A stretch of 64,000 nt of DNA from Opitutaceae bacterium (lineage in GTDB: Bacteria; Verrucomicrobiota; Verrucomicrobiia; Opitutales; Opitutaceae). Positions within the stretch are counted from its first letter, which is position 1. Every line of letters begins with the position of its first letter. The stretch covers positions 93,630 to 157,629 of the forward strand of contig JADJZJ010000006.1 of NCBI GenBank assembly GCA_016715765.1, given 5' to 3'. Positions 8,242 through 18,234 of this stretch are shown here, in pieces. Position numbers and translations under genes: made by a program. The notes beneath the pieces are model-generated. The model saw nothing but the letters and a program-made list of their open reading frames with translations. It did no database searches and had not been told where the DNA came from.

Positions 8242-11200
8242 CGGGAGCCACCTCCGAGGCGGATGCGGGGGTCGAGCCAGAGCAGGAGCAGGTCGCTGAC
8301 GATCGTGCCGAGCACGCCGAGGACGCTGAGGACCATGAGCATGGAGGCGGCGAAGTAAGTGTCCTCATTCATGAGCCCGAGCATCAGCAGCGGACCAACG
8401 GTCGGGAGGCTCAGCACCAGGGCGACGATGGCGCCGCCGGAGACGAGTTGGGGAAAGAGACCGGCGAGGCCGGAGACGAAGGGATTGAGGGCCATGCGCA
8501 CGGGGTATTTCAACAGGAGTTTGAGCGGTCGCACGCCCTTGGCGCGGGCGGCGACGACGTAGGGTTTCTTCAATTCGTCGAGGAGGTTGGCGCGCATCAC
8601 GCGGATCATCACCGCCGTGCTGCCGGCACCGAGGACGATGACCGGGACCCACAAGTGCTGGAGCAGGTCATTAACCTTGCCCCAGGACCAGACCGGGTCG
8701 GCGGCGTAGCGCACGCTGAAAAGGCCGGAGACGCTGACGCCGAAATATTCGGAGCTGATGTACATCAGCACGAGGGCGAAGAGGAAGGGCGGCACCGACA
8801 TGCCCACGAAGCCGAGCAAGGTGAGCGCGTAGTCACCGACGGTGTAGGGCCGCACGGCCGAGTAGATGCCGATGGGCAGGGCGATGCCCCAGGTGAACAA
8901 GATGGTGCAGATCGAAATCGTGAAGGTCAGCAGGATGCTGTCGCCAAGGATCTCGTTGACGGACTGGTTGCGCTCCATGGAGCGGCCGAGGTTGCCCTGC
9001 AGCAGGCCGGCGTCGGCGGAATCGAACGTGGCGAACCAAGGCAGGCCCATCCAGCGCACGTACTGTTTCCACGCCGGATCGTCGTAATGGAAGGTCTGCC
9101 GGATGTCCTCCAGTTGCGCGGCGCCGCTCGGATCACCGCTCAGCGAGAGCTCGATGGTCTTGGAGGAGAGAAAATCCCCCGGGGGCAGTTGCACGAGGGT
9201 GAAGACGACGATGGAGATGACGAGCAGCGTCGGCACCAGCGTGAGCAATCGCCGCCAGACAAAGGGATGGCGCACGCCCAGCAGGATCAGGCCGAGGCCC
9301 GCGGCCAGTGTCAGGCCCCAACCCATCAACCGGGTGCCGAGATTGCCACCGGCCACGGCCTCGGGCGTTTGGCCCGCGACGGTCGGCTGCGGCGCAGGCT
9401 GGGTGAGCGCGGCCTTGATCTGGGCCACGGCCGCGGCGGTATCATTGGGCTGATCCCAAAAGAAGGTTTCCATGCCGAGGTTGCCCGGTGTGTTCAACAG
9501 GGCGCCGGCCAGCGCGGGCGCGGGCACGTTGCGGAAACCGTCCTTCACGACGACCGGCAGGGGCGGGGGCGTGGCTAGGTTGATGGTCCAGAGATTCTCG
9601 GCGGCGAGATCGAGGATCTCGCGCATGCGGTCGAAGCGTTCCGCCGCGGTGGTGGCGGTCCGCGCGAGGTCGTAGAGTTCCATCGCGCGGCGCGCGGGAT
9701 GATCCGCCGGCGGGGCCTCCAGGCCGGCCCGGGCGGCGGCGGCGGGGTCGTACATCCCGCCGAGCCAGTACCAGCGGCCCCACTTCGAGGCCCACAGCGA
9801 CGAGGGATTGATCGGCACGTAGACGCGCGGATCGAGGTTGGGCATGAATTCCTCGAGGCCGGGCGCGATGGTGAAATCGTGCTCGCCCGCCGCCTGCTCG
9901 ACCTGCCACAGCGTGCGCACGTGCATCTGCACCAGCGCGCGCACGCCGACCTCCGCCCAGTGGCCGGCGATCATGGCGGCGGCGTCCGCCGGCGTGTTCT
10001 CGGAGATGTTGAGGAACCACAACATCCGCGTGCCGTCGGGAAACGTGCGGTAGCCCTCGCCGTCGCGCCCGGTCAGGCCGAGTCCGTCGAGCAGGGCGTT
10101 GGCGCGGTCCGGGTCGTAGGCCGTAAAGGCGTGGAACTGCCGCTCGTGATGGTAGGGCGAATCCGGCCCCGGCGAATCCTGGGCGGGCTCGCCCACGCCG
10201 TTGAACACCGCGGCGATGATCTCCGGCCGCTTGATGGCGAGGGAGAGCGCCTGCCGGAAGGACTTTTCCCGGAGCAGCCGGCTTTTCCAGGCCGTGGCGG
10301 GCACGTGCGGATCAATGGTGCGGTTGAGGTTGACGTGCAGCATGAACAGCGCGCGCGTCGCGTTGTACCAATGCTGCAGCCGGTAGCCGCGCCGGGGCGC
10401 CTCGCCGGCAAGCAGGGTGTAATCCTCGAAGTCGAGGTGCCGGTCCTGGAAGGAAACCTCCCCGCCGGCCGTCGCGGCGGTGAGCATGGCCTTGCTCTTG
10501 ACGTCGGTCATCAGACGGTCGAGGTAGGGCAGCTGGTTGCCCTGCGGATCAACAGCGTAGTAGTAGGGGTTGCGCACGAAGGCCTGCGGGGGTGAGGCGC
10601 GGGCTTCGGCGTAGATCCACGGCCACAGCCGCGGATGCTCCGGGTTGAGGGGCAGCTTCATGCGCGTGTACACCGCGAACGCGCTGGGCAGGTTCAGGGC
10701 CTGCATCGTTTCGGCCAGGAGCTTTTGGTCGCCGATCGCGGGGTGGTATTTCTTGAGGTAGTGAACCGGCCGGAAATGATCGAAGGAGCACGCCAGCTTT
10801 TCGAGCAGCATGCTGTTGGGCTCCTCGAAGGTGAGGCGCAGGGTGAGGGCGTCGACCTTCTCCATGCGGCCCAGCTTGCCGACGTGCATCATGAACTGGT
10901 AGTCGGTCTTGAAATAGAGCTTCTCCCACTCCCACCAGAACAGGATGTCATCGGTGGTGAACGGGTGGCCGTCCGACCAGCGCAGGCCCTGGCGCAAGGT
11001 GAAGGTCCACGTGCGCTGGTCCGGGGAGACGGTCCAGGATTTCGCGAGGTGCGGCACGATGGGGTGGCCCTGCGGCGACCAGCGCACGAGCGACACGTAG
11101 GAATAGCGGTTGTTCATCACGCCCTCGAGATCCTGCGGGTTGGTCGCGAGCCGGTGCCAGGTGCCGCCGTAACGGCCGGGACCTTCGACCCCCTCGAGGA

Positions 11201-11567
11201 CCAGCGGCTCCGGACCGGTGCGCTCGGCGACCGGCGGCAGCCGGCCCGCGCGCACGAGCTCCGCCAGGATCGGCGACTCACCCTTCGGCCACCAGGCGCC
11301 GCGTTCGCGCGCCGTGTAATCCACGTCGCGCCACACGACGGGCGGATGCGACGGGTCGAGGCGGGCGGTCCGGGCCGTCCGTGCGGCGGCGGCGGCGGCC
11401 TCGGAGGGCATCGGCGGCATCCGCGTTAGATCCGGCCGGAAAAATGCCCCCACCGCGACCAGCACCAGCGTCAGGCCGAGCGCCGCACCCGCGCACCCGG
11501 CGACGAGCTTGAGTGACAGCGGAAACCGGCGGGAACCGGGGTGGTTCGAGGCGTGATCCTCGCTCAT
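8238..11567 (-). CDS. Fused solute-binding protein (family 5) and OppB-type permease
   Basis: A 1109-residue polypeptide that joins two normally separate importer parts. Residues about 20-42 form a transmembrane anchor (LVAGCAGAALGLTLVLVAVG) without a clear lipobox. About 90-740 is a family 5 solute-binding protein (LAKSWTVSPDQRTWTFTLR, GLRWSDGHPFTTDD, FRQALSLAIKRPEIIAAVFN). A second membrane helix leads into an OppB-type permease (VWRRLLTLVPTLLVISIVVF, EAA loop YVVAARAKGVRPLKLLLKYP). The binding domain is thus tethered in the periplasm to its own channel. A near twin lies directly upstream (11564-14896) and overlaps it by 4 nt. The imported compound could be a peptide or an oligosaccharide; the glycan-rich context favours the latter, but this is inference. 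Confidence 0.88.
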   Translation of the reverse strand: MSEDHASNHPGSRRFPLSLKLVAGCAGAALGLTLVLVAVGAFFRPDLTRMPPMPSEAAAAAARTARTARLDPSHPPVVWRDVDYTARERGAWWPKGESPILAELVRAGRLPPVAERTGPEPLVLEGVEGPGRYGGTWHRLATNPQDLEGVMNNRYSYVSLVRWSPQGHPIVPHLAKSWTVSPDQRTWTFTLRQGLRWSDGHPFTTDDILFWWEWEKLYFKTDYQFMMHVGKLGRMEKVDALTLRLTFEEPNSMLLEKLACSFDHFRPVHYLKKYHPAIGDQKLLAETMQALNLPSAFAVYTRMKLPLNPEHPRLWPWIYAEARASPPQAFVRNPYYYAVDPQGNQLPYLDRLMTDVKSKAMLTAATAGGEVSFQDRHLDFEDYTLLAGEAPRRGYRLQHWYNATRALFMLHVNLNRTIDPHVPATAWKSRLLREKSFRQALSLAIKRPEIIAAVFNGVGEPAQDSPGPDSPYHHERQFHAFTAYDPDRANALLDGLGLTGRDGEGYRTFPDGTRMLWFLNISENTPADAAAMIAGHWAEVGVRALVQMHVRTLWQVEQAAGEHDFTIAPGLEEFMPNLDPRVYVPINPSSLWASKWGRWYWLGGMYDPAAAARAGLEAPPADHPARRAMELYDLARTATTAAERFDRMREILDLAAENLWTINLATPPPLPVVVKDGFRNVPAPALAGALLNTPGNLGMETFFWDQPNDTAAAVAQIKAALTQPAPQPTVAGQTPEAVAGGNLGTRLMGWGLTLAAGLGLILLGVRHPFVWRRLLTLVPTLLVISIVVFTLVQLPPGDFLSSKTIELSLSGDPSGAAQLEDIRQTFHYDDPAWKQYVRWMGLPWFATFDSADAGLLQGNLGRSMERNQSVNEILGDSILLTFTISICTILFTWGIALPIGIYSAVRPYTVGDYALTLLGFVGMSVPPFLFALVLMYISSEYFGVSVSGLFSVRYAADPVWSWGKVNDLLQHLWVPVIVLGAGSTAVMIRVMRANLLDELKKPYVVAARAKGVRPLKLLLKYPVRMALNPFVSGLAGLFPQLVSGGAIVALVLSLPTVGPLLMLGLMNEDTYFAASMLMVLSVLGVLGTIVSDLLLLWLDPRIRLGGGSR

Positions 11568-14500
11568 CGGGAGCCACCTCCGAGGCGGATGCGGGGGTCG
11601 AGCCAGAGCAGGAGCAGGTCGCTGACGATCGTGCCGAGCACGCCGAGGACGCTGAGGACCATGAGCATGGAGGCGGCGAAGTAAGTGTCCTCGTTCATGA
11701 GCCCGAGCATCAGGAGGGGACCCACCGTGGGCAGGCTCAGCACCAGGGCGACAATGGCGCCGCCGGAGACGAGTTGGGGAAAGAGGCCGGCGAGGCCGGA
11801 GACGAAGGGGTTCAGCGCCATGCGCACGGGGTATTTCAGCAGGAGCCTGAGGGGGCGCACGCCCTTGGCGCGAGCCGCAACGACGTAGGGTTTCTTCAAT
11901 TCGTCGAGGAGGTTGGCGCGCATCACGCGGATCATCACCGCCGTGCTGCCGGCGCCGAGGACGAGGACGGGCACCCAGAGGTGCTGGAGCAGGTCAATGA
12001 ACTTGCCCCAGGACCAGACCGGGTCGGAGGCGTAGCGCACGCTGAAAAGGCCGGAGACGCTGACGCCGAAATATTCGGAGCTGAAGTACATCAGCACGAG
12101 GGCGAAGAGAAAGGGCGGCACCGACATGCCGACAAAGCCGAGCAAGGTGAGCGCGTAGTCGCCGACGGTGTAGGGCCGCACCGCCGAGTAGATGCCGATG
12201 GGCAGGGCCACGCCCCAGGTGAAGAGGATCGTGCAGAACGAAATCGCCATCGTCAGCAGCAGGCGGTCGCCGAGGATCTCGTTGACCGCCTGGTTGCGCT
12301 CCATCGAGCGGCCGAGGTTGCCCTGCAGCAGGCCGCTGTCCTGGGCATCGAAGGAGGTGAACCACATGAAACCCATCCAGCGGACGTACTGTTTCCACGG
12401 CGGGTCGTCGTAAAAGAAGCTCTGCTTGATGTCCTCCACCTGGGCGGCCGCGCTGGGGTCGCCGTTGAGCGACAGCTCCATGACCTTGGAGGTCACGTAG
12501 TCACCGGGGGGCAGTTGCACGAGGGTGAAGACGATGACGGAGATGAAGAGGAGCGTGGGCCCCAGCGTGAGCAGGCGCCGCCAGACGAAGGGATGGCGCA
12601 ATCCGAGCAGCAGCAAACCCAGGCCGGCGCCGAGCCAGAGTCCCCAGGTCAGCAGGCGTCCGCCCCATCGGGCAGTGGCGCTGGCGTCCCGGTGGCCCGA
12701 AGCGCGGGGCAGGGGCACGGGCTGCGTGAGCGCCGCCCGGATCTGTGCCGCGACGGCGGGCGGATCGTTGGGGGTGTCCCAGAAATAGGTTTCCATGCCG
12801 AGGTTGCCGGGCCCCTGGAAGCAGACCGCGGCCACGGAATTCGGCGGGACGTTGCGAAAGCCGTCCTTCACGACCGCGAGCAGGGGCGGGGGCGTGGCGA
12901 GGTTGATGGTCCAGAGATTGTCGGCGGCGATCTCGAGGATCTCGTTGAAGCGCGCCAGCCGCTCCTCCGGCGTGGGGGCCACGAGGGCGAGATCGTACAA
13001 TTCCATGGCGCGCCGGGCCGGGTGGCCGGGCGGCGGACCCTCGAGTCCGGCGGCCGTCGCCTCGGGGTTGCCCTGCAGGCCGCCGCGCTGATACCAGCGG
13101 CCCTACATCGGGGCGAAGAAGGAGGCGCCGCCCACAGGCACGAAGTAGCGCGGTTGCAGCACGGCCATGAATTCGTCCAGGCCGCCCCATACGGTGAAGT
13201 CATGCACGAGCGCCGCCTGCTCGACCTGCCAGAGGGTGCGGACGCGCATCTGCACGAGGGCGCGCACGCCGACCTCGGCCCACTGCTCCGCGAGCATGGT
13301 GGCGGCGTCGGGCTGGTATTCCTCGGACACGTTCAGGAACCACACCATGCGCGTGCCGTCGGGGAAGGTGCGGAAGCCCTCATGGTCGCGCCGCGTGAGG
13401 CCGAGCGCATCGAGCAGGGCGTTGGCGCGGACCGGGTCGTAGGCGGTGAAGGCGTGGTACTGCCGCTCGTTGTAATACGGCGAGTCGGGTCCGGGCGAAA
13501 CCTGGGCGGGCTCGCCCACGCCGTTGAAGACCGCGGCGCTGATTTCCCGCCGCCGCATGGCGAGCGAGAGGGCCTGGCGGAAGGTCTTTTCGTTGAGCAG
13601 CCGGTGCTTCCACGCCGTCTCGGGTTTCGTCGGATCGATCGCGCGGTTCAGGTTCGGGCTCAGGTGAAACCACGCCCGCGAGGCGGCGAACGAATGCAGC
13701 AGCCGGTAACCGCGGCGCGGGGCCTCGCTGGCCAACAGGGTGTAATCCTGGAAATCGATATGCCGGTCCTGGTAGGAGAGTTCGCCGCTGGCGGCGGCGG
13801 CGGTCACCATGCCCTTGCTCTTGATGTCGGAGACGAGCCGGTCGAGGTAGGGCAGCTGGTTGCCCTGCGTATCGACGGCGTAGAAGTAGGGATTGCGGAC
13901 AAAGACCTGCGGCGCCGAGGCCTTGTAGCTCGCATAGATCCACGGCCACATCCGCGGATGCGCGGGGTTGAGCGGAACCTTCATGCGGGTGTAAACCGCG
14001 TAGGCGCTGGGCAGGTCCATCGCCGCCATGGTCTCCGCGATGACCTTCTGATCGCCGATCTCGGGATGAAATTGCCTCAGGTAGTGGGCCGGCCGGAAAT
14101 AATCCACCGCGCTGGCCAGCTTCTCGAGGAAGATGCCGTTGGGTTCGTCGAACACGAAGCGCAGCGTCAGGGCATCCACGCGTTCGATGCGCCCGAGTTT
14201 GCCGGCGTGGCGCATGAACGTGTAGTCGGACCCGGCGCCGCCACCCGCGTCGGACTTGAAGTAGAGCACCTCGTGGTTCCACCAGAACAGGATGTCGTCG
14301 GTCGTGAAGGGATGGCCGTCCGACCAGCGCAGGCCCGGGCGGAGCGTGAAGGTCCATGTGCGCCGGTCGGGCGAGGCCGACCAGGATTTCGCGAGGTGCG
14401 GCACGATCGGGTAACCCTGCGGGGACCAGCGCACCAGCGTCACATAGGAGTAGCGGCTGCCCATCACGCCCTCGAGGTCCTGCGGGTTGGTCGCGAGCCG

Positions 14501-14896
14501 GTGCCACGTGCCGCCGTAGCGGCCGGTGCCTTCGACGCCATCGAGCACGATCGGCTCGGGTCCGGTGCGCTCGGCCACCGGGGGCAGTTGGCCCGCGCGA
14601 ACCAGTTCGGCGAGCACGGGGGCCTCGCCCTTCGGCCACCACGCGCCGCGTTGGCCCTCGGTGTAATCAACGTCGCGCCAGATGACCGGCGGATGATCCG
14701 GGGTCAGTCGCGCGTCGCGCGCCTGGCGGGCGGCGGCCGCTGCGGCGGCGGGCGGCATCGGCGGCACCTGCGAGATGTCCGGCCGGAAAAACGCCCCGGC
14801 GGCGACGACCAGCAGCGTCAGGCCGAGCGCCGCGCCCGCGCAGCCGGCGATGAGCTTGACCGGCAAGGAATAGAGGCGGGATCCGGAGCGAGACAT
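11564..14896 (-). pseudogene. Tandem twin of the SBP-permease fusion, interrupted by one amber codon
   Basis: The reading frame spans 1111 codons with the same architecture as the downstream copy, but codon 598 (13103-13105 on the plus strand, cta) is TAG. Around it the protein reads FAPM-stop-GRWYQRGG, whereas the intact copy reads ASKWGRWYWLGG, so a Trp codon TGG became TAG by one base change. No frameshift accompanies it: the frame resumes immediately and the permease half is intact. The C-terminal permease is almost identical to the downstream copy, while the binding domain has diverged more, as if for a different ligand. As the first gene of the operon, the nonsense codon may reduce translation of what follows. 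A sequencing error, or a restart in the second half (for example Met at 13006), cannot be excluded. Confidence 0.8.
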
Positions 14897-15164
14897 TCAG
14901 CGGGGTGGCGAGTCAGTCAGAGGGCTGGGCGTGGGCATTCTGGCATCGCGACGAGCAGTCGGGCAACCCGCGTGAGGTCACGAGTGAAAAATGCGCGGTT
15001 CCGGTGCTGCTTTATGCTACCTGTATGAATCAGCGGAGGCGGGGTCGGCGGGCGCTGACGGGCACAGGGACGTGCCCGCCCTTCCGCGATGGGGAATGTT
15101 TGCGCCATGATACGAAAACCGAAACCTAACGGCGAAAGTTGATGCCGTCCCTGCAATCCACCCC
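14897..15164. promoter_or_regulatory. Divergent region between importer operon and sialidase gene
   Basis: 268 bp that should hold the promoter of the minus-strand importer operon and of the plus-strand sialidase-like gene. It contains the motif CTACCTGTA (15018-15026), also seen in other divergent gaps, and a GGGCACAGGGACGTGCCCGC-type repeat near 15060. No clear -35/-10 pair could be assigned. Confidence 0.4.
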
Positions 15165-16250
15165 ATGACGAAAATCCGGTTCATTATCTCGCTGCTGACC
15201 GTGGCGCTTGCGGCCACCGCGCTGGCGGCATCTGAGATCATTGAGTCGGTCATCGCGCCGCCCAGTGCGGAACACCCGCGCAACTCCGAGGGGGATGTGA
15301 TCGTGCTGAAGGACGGCACCCTGCTGGTCGCGTGGACGGATTTCTACGGCGGGGTGCCGGGCGACTTCGCCCTGGCGCGCATTTCCGGGGCGAGGTCCAC
15401 CGATGGCGGCCGCACTTGGGGCGAGCACAGCACGATGGTGGAAAACACCGGGGGCATGAACATCATGTCGGTGAGTTTCCTTCGGCTCGGGAGCGGGGAA
15501 ATCCTGTTTTTCTACTGCGTCAAGAATACCAGGACCGACCTGAAACTCTACGTCCGCCGTTCCGCGGACGAGGCCAGGACTTGGAGCGAGCCGTTGCGAA
15601 TCACCCCCGAGACCGGCTATCATGTGATGAATAACGCCCGGGCGATCCAGTTGCAGGATGGTCGCATCATTTGTCCGGTGGCCTGGACCGAAGAGGCCAT
15701 CAGGCAGGGCGAGATTTACCGAGCGGTCATGTATTTCTCCGATGATGAGGGACATTCATGGACGCGGGGGAGGGGTGAAACCTACTGTGACAAACGCGGG
15801 GCCATGGAACCGGGGGTGATTGAATTGCACGACGGCCGTCTGCTCCAGATTATCCGCACGCAATTCGGCATGATCTGGCACGCGCATTCCTCGGATCGCG
15901 GTGATACTTGGACCGAGGCCAAGCCGTGGACCGTGGTTACGCCGGAAGCCCCGAGCACCCTCGTGCGGCTGCCCGACAACGGCGACTTCCTGCTGGTTTA
16001 CAATCCCATCGCGCAAATGAACGGGGTGAGCCATTCCGGCCGCCGCACGCCGATGGCCACGGCCCTCTCCAGTGATGAAGGCGCAACCTGGAGCAAAATG
16101 AAACTGGTCGAAAACGATCTCACCCGGACTTACGCCTACTTCAGCGTGCGAATCCATGACGGGCGCGTGCTGCTGGTCTATCACGCTGCAAAAGACGACC
16201 TGAGCACACTGAAGTTCAAGAGCATCCCCATCGGTTGGTTCCGCGAATGA
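15165..16250 (+). CDS. Exported sialidase-like six-bladed beta-propeller protein
   Basis: The 361-residue product starts with a Sec signal peptide (MTKIRFIISLLTVALAATAL, cleavage likely near AALAA). It carries five Asp-box repeats at about 78 (STDGGRTW), 133 (SADEARTW), 192 (SDDEGHSW), 242 (SSDRGDTW) and 302 (SSDEGATW), the hallmark of the sialidase propeller. These enzymes act in the periplasm or outside on terminal sugars of glycans. The usual FRIP arginine motif near the N-terminus is not obvious (GDVIVLKDGTLLVAWTD stands in that place), so it may cleave another sugar or only bind. It diverges from the importer operon. Confidence 0.8.
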   Translation: MTKIRFIISLLTVALAATALAASEIIESVIAPPSAEHPRNSEGDVIVLKDGTLLVAWTDFYGGVPGDFALARISGARSTDGGRTWGEHSTMVENTGGMNIMSVSFLRLGSGEILFFYCVKNTRTDLKLYVRRSADEARTWSEPLRITPETGYHVMNNARAIQLQDGRIICPVAWTEEAIRQGEIYRAVMYFSDDEGHSWTRGRGETYCDKRGAMEPGVIELHDGRLLQIIRTQFGMIWHAHSSDRGDTWTEAKPWTVVTPEAPSTLVRLPDNGDFLLVYNPIAQMNGVSHSGRRTPMATALSSDEGATWSKMKLVENDLTRTYAYFSVRIHDGRVLLVYHAAKDDLSTLKFKSIPIGWFRE

Positions 16251-16283
16251 GGCCGACTGGTCTGGCGCCATATTTTATGGGCA

Positions 16284-16330
16284 ACCCAAGCCGGCCATGT
16301 AACGCATTGTGTTACATGGCCGGCTTGGGT
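16284..16330. repeat. Perfect hairpin with TGTAAC...GTTACA core, copy 1
   Basis: Two perfect 20-nt arms (ACCCAAGCCGGCCATGTAAC and its exact complement) flank a 7-nt loop, 34 bp after the sialidase stop. The core CATGTAACG-CATTG-TGTTACATG recurs at 47862-47902, where the outer arms differ in sequence but are again complementary. It could work as a transcription terminator or mRNA stabiliser although no T-run follows. Confidence 0.85.
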
Positions 16331-16392
16331 CCCGGGGGTTAAGGGATGACTTTCTGATGCTCGGAAAATACAGTGTCGCCGGATTGGCAGAG

Positions 16393-16445
16393 TAGGGCGG
16401 GTCTCCTCCTTCGCCGAGGCTACGGAGGACAGGTCCGAACCCCGC
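16393..16445. repeat. Type H repeat, copy 1
   Basis: GTAGGGCGGGTCTCCTCCTT followed by CGCCGAGGCTACGGAGGACA. Related copies lie at 18283-18342 and 44776-44831 (inverted) and 28013-28070. Gap 16251-16663 (413 bp) holds only the hairpin at 16284, this element, the type C repeat and a degenerate H-like piece near 16581. Confidence 0.7.
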
Positions 16446-16451
16446 TATCCA

Positions 16452-16504
16452 TAGCTACGAGCGTGAGCGAGTGGCGAACCACCACTCGCTCACGCTCGTA
16501 GCTA
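16452..16504. repeat. Type C palindromic repeat, complete copy
   Basis: Arms TAGCTACGAGCGTGAGCGAG+TGG and the exact complement, separated by CGAACCA. A second complete but longer-loop copy is at 36819-36890 and a half copy at 4311-4334. Confidence 0.85.
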
Positions 16505-16663
16505 CCATTCGAAATGGCAGGTCAGAGACCTGCCCGACCTCAAACCCTAGCCGCGCTCCATTCTGATCCAGCCCGGGCTGCCTGCCCGCCGTAGCTTGAG
16601 CGAAGTAGGTAAGCGCCACGTCACGTCGCCCATCCTAGCTTCCACCCTTATGGCTGCGTCAGT

Positions 16664-18136
16664 CTACGAATTCAGAAACGGCGACGGATCCCAGCCGCCG
16701 GCCAGTTCCTGGCAGGCCTTGAAGATGAGTTTGTCCATCGCGGCGAGCTGGTCGGCGCTGAGGAAGGTCGGGGTCTCGCGGGCGAGCGTCGCCTCCACTT
16801 TTTCATGGGCCTTCGTCAAAATGTCCTTGGCCCCCTCGCGCATCCACTCGGACTTCCGCTTCCGGCCGAAGAGGTGCGGCGGATGGTACACTTTCCGCCA
16901 ATGGTCGAGCGTGACGTCGCAGTCCATGAAACTGGCGCCGATGCCCTGCTCCACGATGGTCTCCAGCGCGATGGTCTCGTCGGAGATCTCCGCGCCCTTG
17001 ATGAGGTGTTTGACGTAACCGGCAATCTCGTCGTCCACCACGAGCTGTTCGTAGCAGAAGTCCTCCTTCAGCTGGCCGGCGCCGCCGATGCCGTTGGCGC
17101 CGCCGAGGGCGGTCAGCAGGGTGTACATCATTTTTTCCGCGCCGGCCTGGGCGTCCGGGCAATGCGCGCCGATATCCATGATCGGGTGGTTCACCACGAT
17201 CCGGAAGCCGCAGTGCTCCAGCACTTTTTGCCCGAGCAGCGCCAGCAGGGTCTGCTCCGGCGAGCCGCTGGCGATGTCCGCGCTCTGCAGGTCCAGGAAG
17301 TAGGTGTGGTTGCAGAAGTAGAACTTCGCGTCGGGCCTGACGGCCGTGACAATGCACATGCCGGCCAGCCGCTCCGCATGGTCGAGGGCGATGTTGGCCG
17401 CCGGGGTGACCGGGGATTGCACGCCGCAATTGCAGTTGCCGCCGATGCCCACGACCTGGCCGCGGCGGATCGTGTGCATGGCCATTTTCAGGATGTCCTC
17501 GCCGTAGCGCAGCGGGCTGGCGACGCCCATGAAGAAGCTGAACTCGGGATCACTGCGCATCTTCGCGGCGCCGACCTTGATTTCCAGCATTTCGCACAGG
17601 TAGTCGAAGGACTGCGGATGCAGGGCGTCGCAACAGCTCGGACTCCGGCCCAGGCCGCCGCCGCCTTTTTTCTCGGTGTGATTCCACATGTGGCGGTAGG
17701 CGATCATGTCGGCCACCGGCGGGGGAATCTCCATGGCATGGACGAGGGTGCCGGCGGCATCGATGTGCTGGAGCGCCTGCACGAGGCGCGGGACATCCGT
17801 GAAGTCGCGGGCCACCACCGGCCGGGCCCGCCGCGTGGCGTAGTCCCAGATGTGCTGGGCGCCGCAGTCGGCGCTCACCGAAAACTCGCGGGCCGGTCCG
17901 CCGACCCGGTCCCAGCTGCCGGGGGCGTTGCGCATGATCTCATCCACCATGGCGGCGGGGAAGCGCACGATCTTCGTGGCCCGGTCCACGCGGGCAGCGG
18001 TGCGCTCCAGGCAATCGAGCGCCTCGTCGTGGCCCACCCAGACGCCGGTCCGCTCCAGGATCTGCAGGCTGGCCTGGTGGATTTTCTCCAGGGCCTCCGG
18101 TTTCCAGGGGTTCAGGATGCCGTGCAGTGAGCTCAT
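16664..18136 (-). CDS. Trimethylamine methyltransferase (MttB) family protein, non-pyrrolysine type
   Basis: The 490-residue protein belongs to the MttB superfamily (LEKIHQASLQILERTGVWVG at the N-terminus; GGNCNCGVQSPVTPAANIAL and ALGGANGIGGAGQL in the barrel). True MttB has an in-frame amber read as pyrrolysine; this frame has none, so it belongs to the larger non-Pyl group, whose studied members (MtgB, MtpB) transfer a methyl from glycine betaine or proline betaine to a corrinoid protein. No corrinoid protein or activator is nearby. The divergent neighbour is a DAO-type flavoprotein related to sarcosine/dimethylglycine oxidases, so the pair may handle a methylated amine; this is inference. 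Aerobic members may use another acceptor. Confidence 0.85.
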   Translation of the reverse strand: MSSLHGILNPWKPEALEKIHQASLQILERTGVWVGHDEALDCLERTAARVDRATKIVRFPAAMVDEIMRNAPGSWDRVGGPAREFSVSADCGAQHIWDYATRRARPVVARDFTDVPRLVQALQHIDAAGTLVHAMEIPPPVADMIAYRHMWNHTEKKGGGGLGRSPSCCDALHPQSFDYLCEMLEIKVGAAKMRSDPEFSFFMGVASPLRYGEDILKMAMHTIRRGQVVGIGGNCNCGVQSPVTPAANIALDHAERLAGMCIVTAVRPDAKFYFCNHTYFLDLQSADIASGSPEQTLLALLGQKVLEHCGFRIVVNHPIMDIGAHCPDAQAGAEKMMYTLLTALGGANGIGGAGQLKEDFCYEQLVVDDEIAGYVKHLIKGAEISDETIALETIVEQGIGASFMDCDVTLDHWRKVYHPPHLFGRKRKSEWMREGAKDILTKAHEKVEATLARETPTFLSADQLAAMDKLIFKACQELAGGWDPSPFLNS

Positions 18137-18234
18137 GTTCAGCGGATCGGAATAAGGGAAAAGCGGGGAAAGAGAAACGGATTGTCCGCCGAGGGATAAT
18201 GGAGTCTGCGGCGGGGGCGCAGCGCATTGCTTCG

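Noticed and set aside
13103..13105. The amber codon read as pyrrolysine
   Set aside because: No pyl genes are in the window, the MttB homologue here has no in-frame amber, and the twin gene has ordinary Trp at this position.
11513..15028. Plus-strand open frame of 1171 codons
   Set aside because: It is antisense to the SBP-permease genes; the His/Gly/Glu-rich composition is the usual shadow of high-GC coding sequence.
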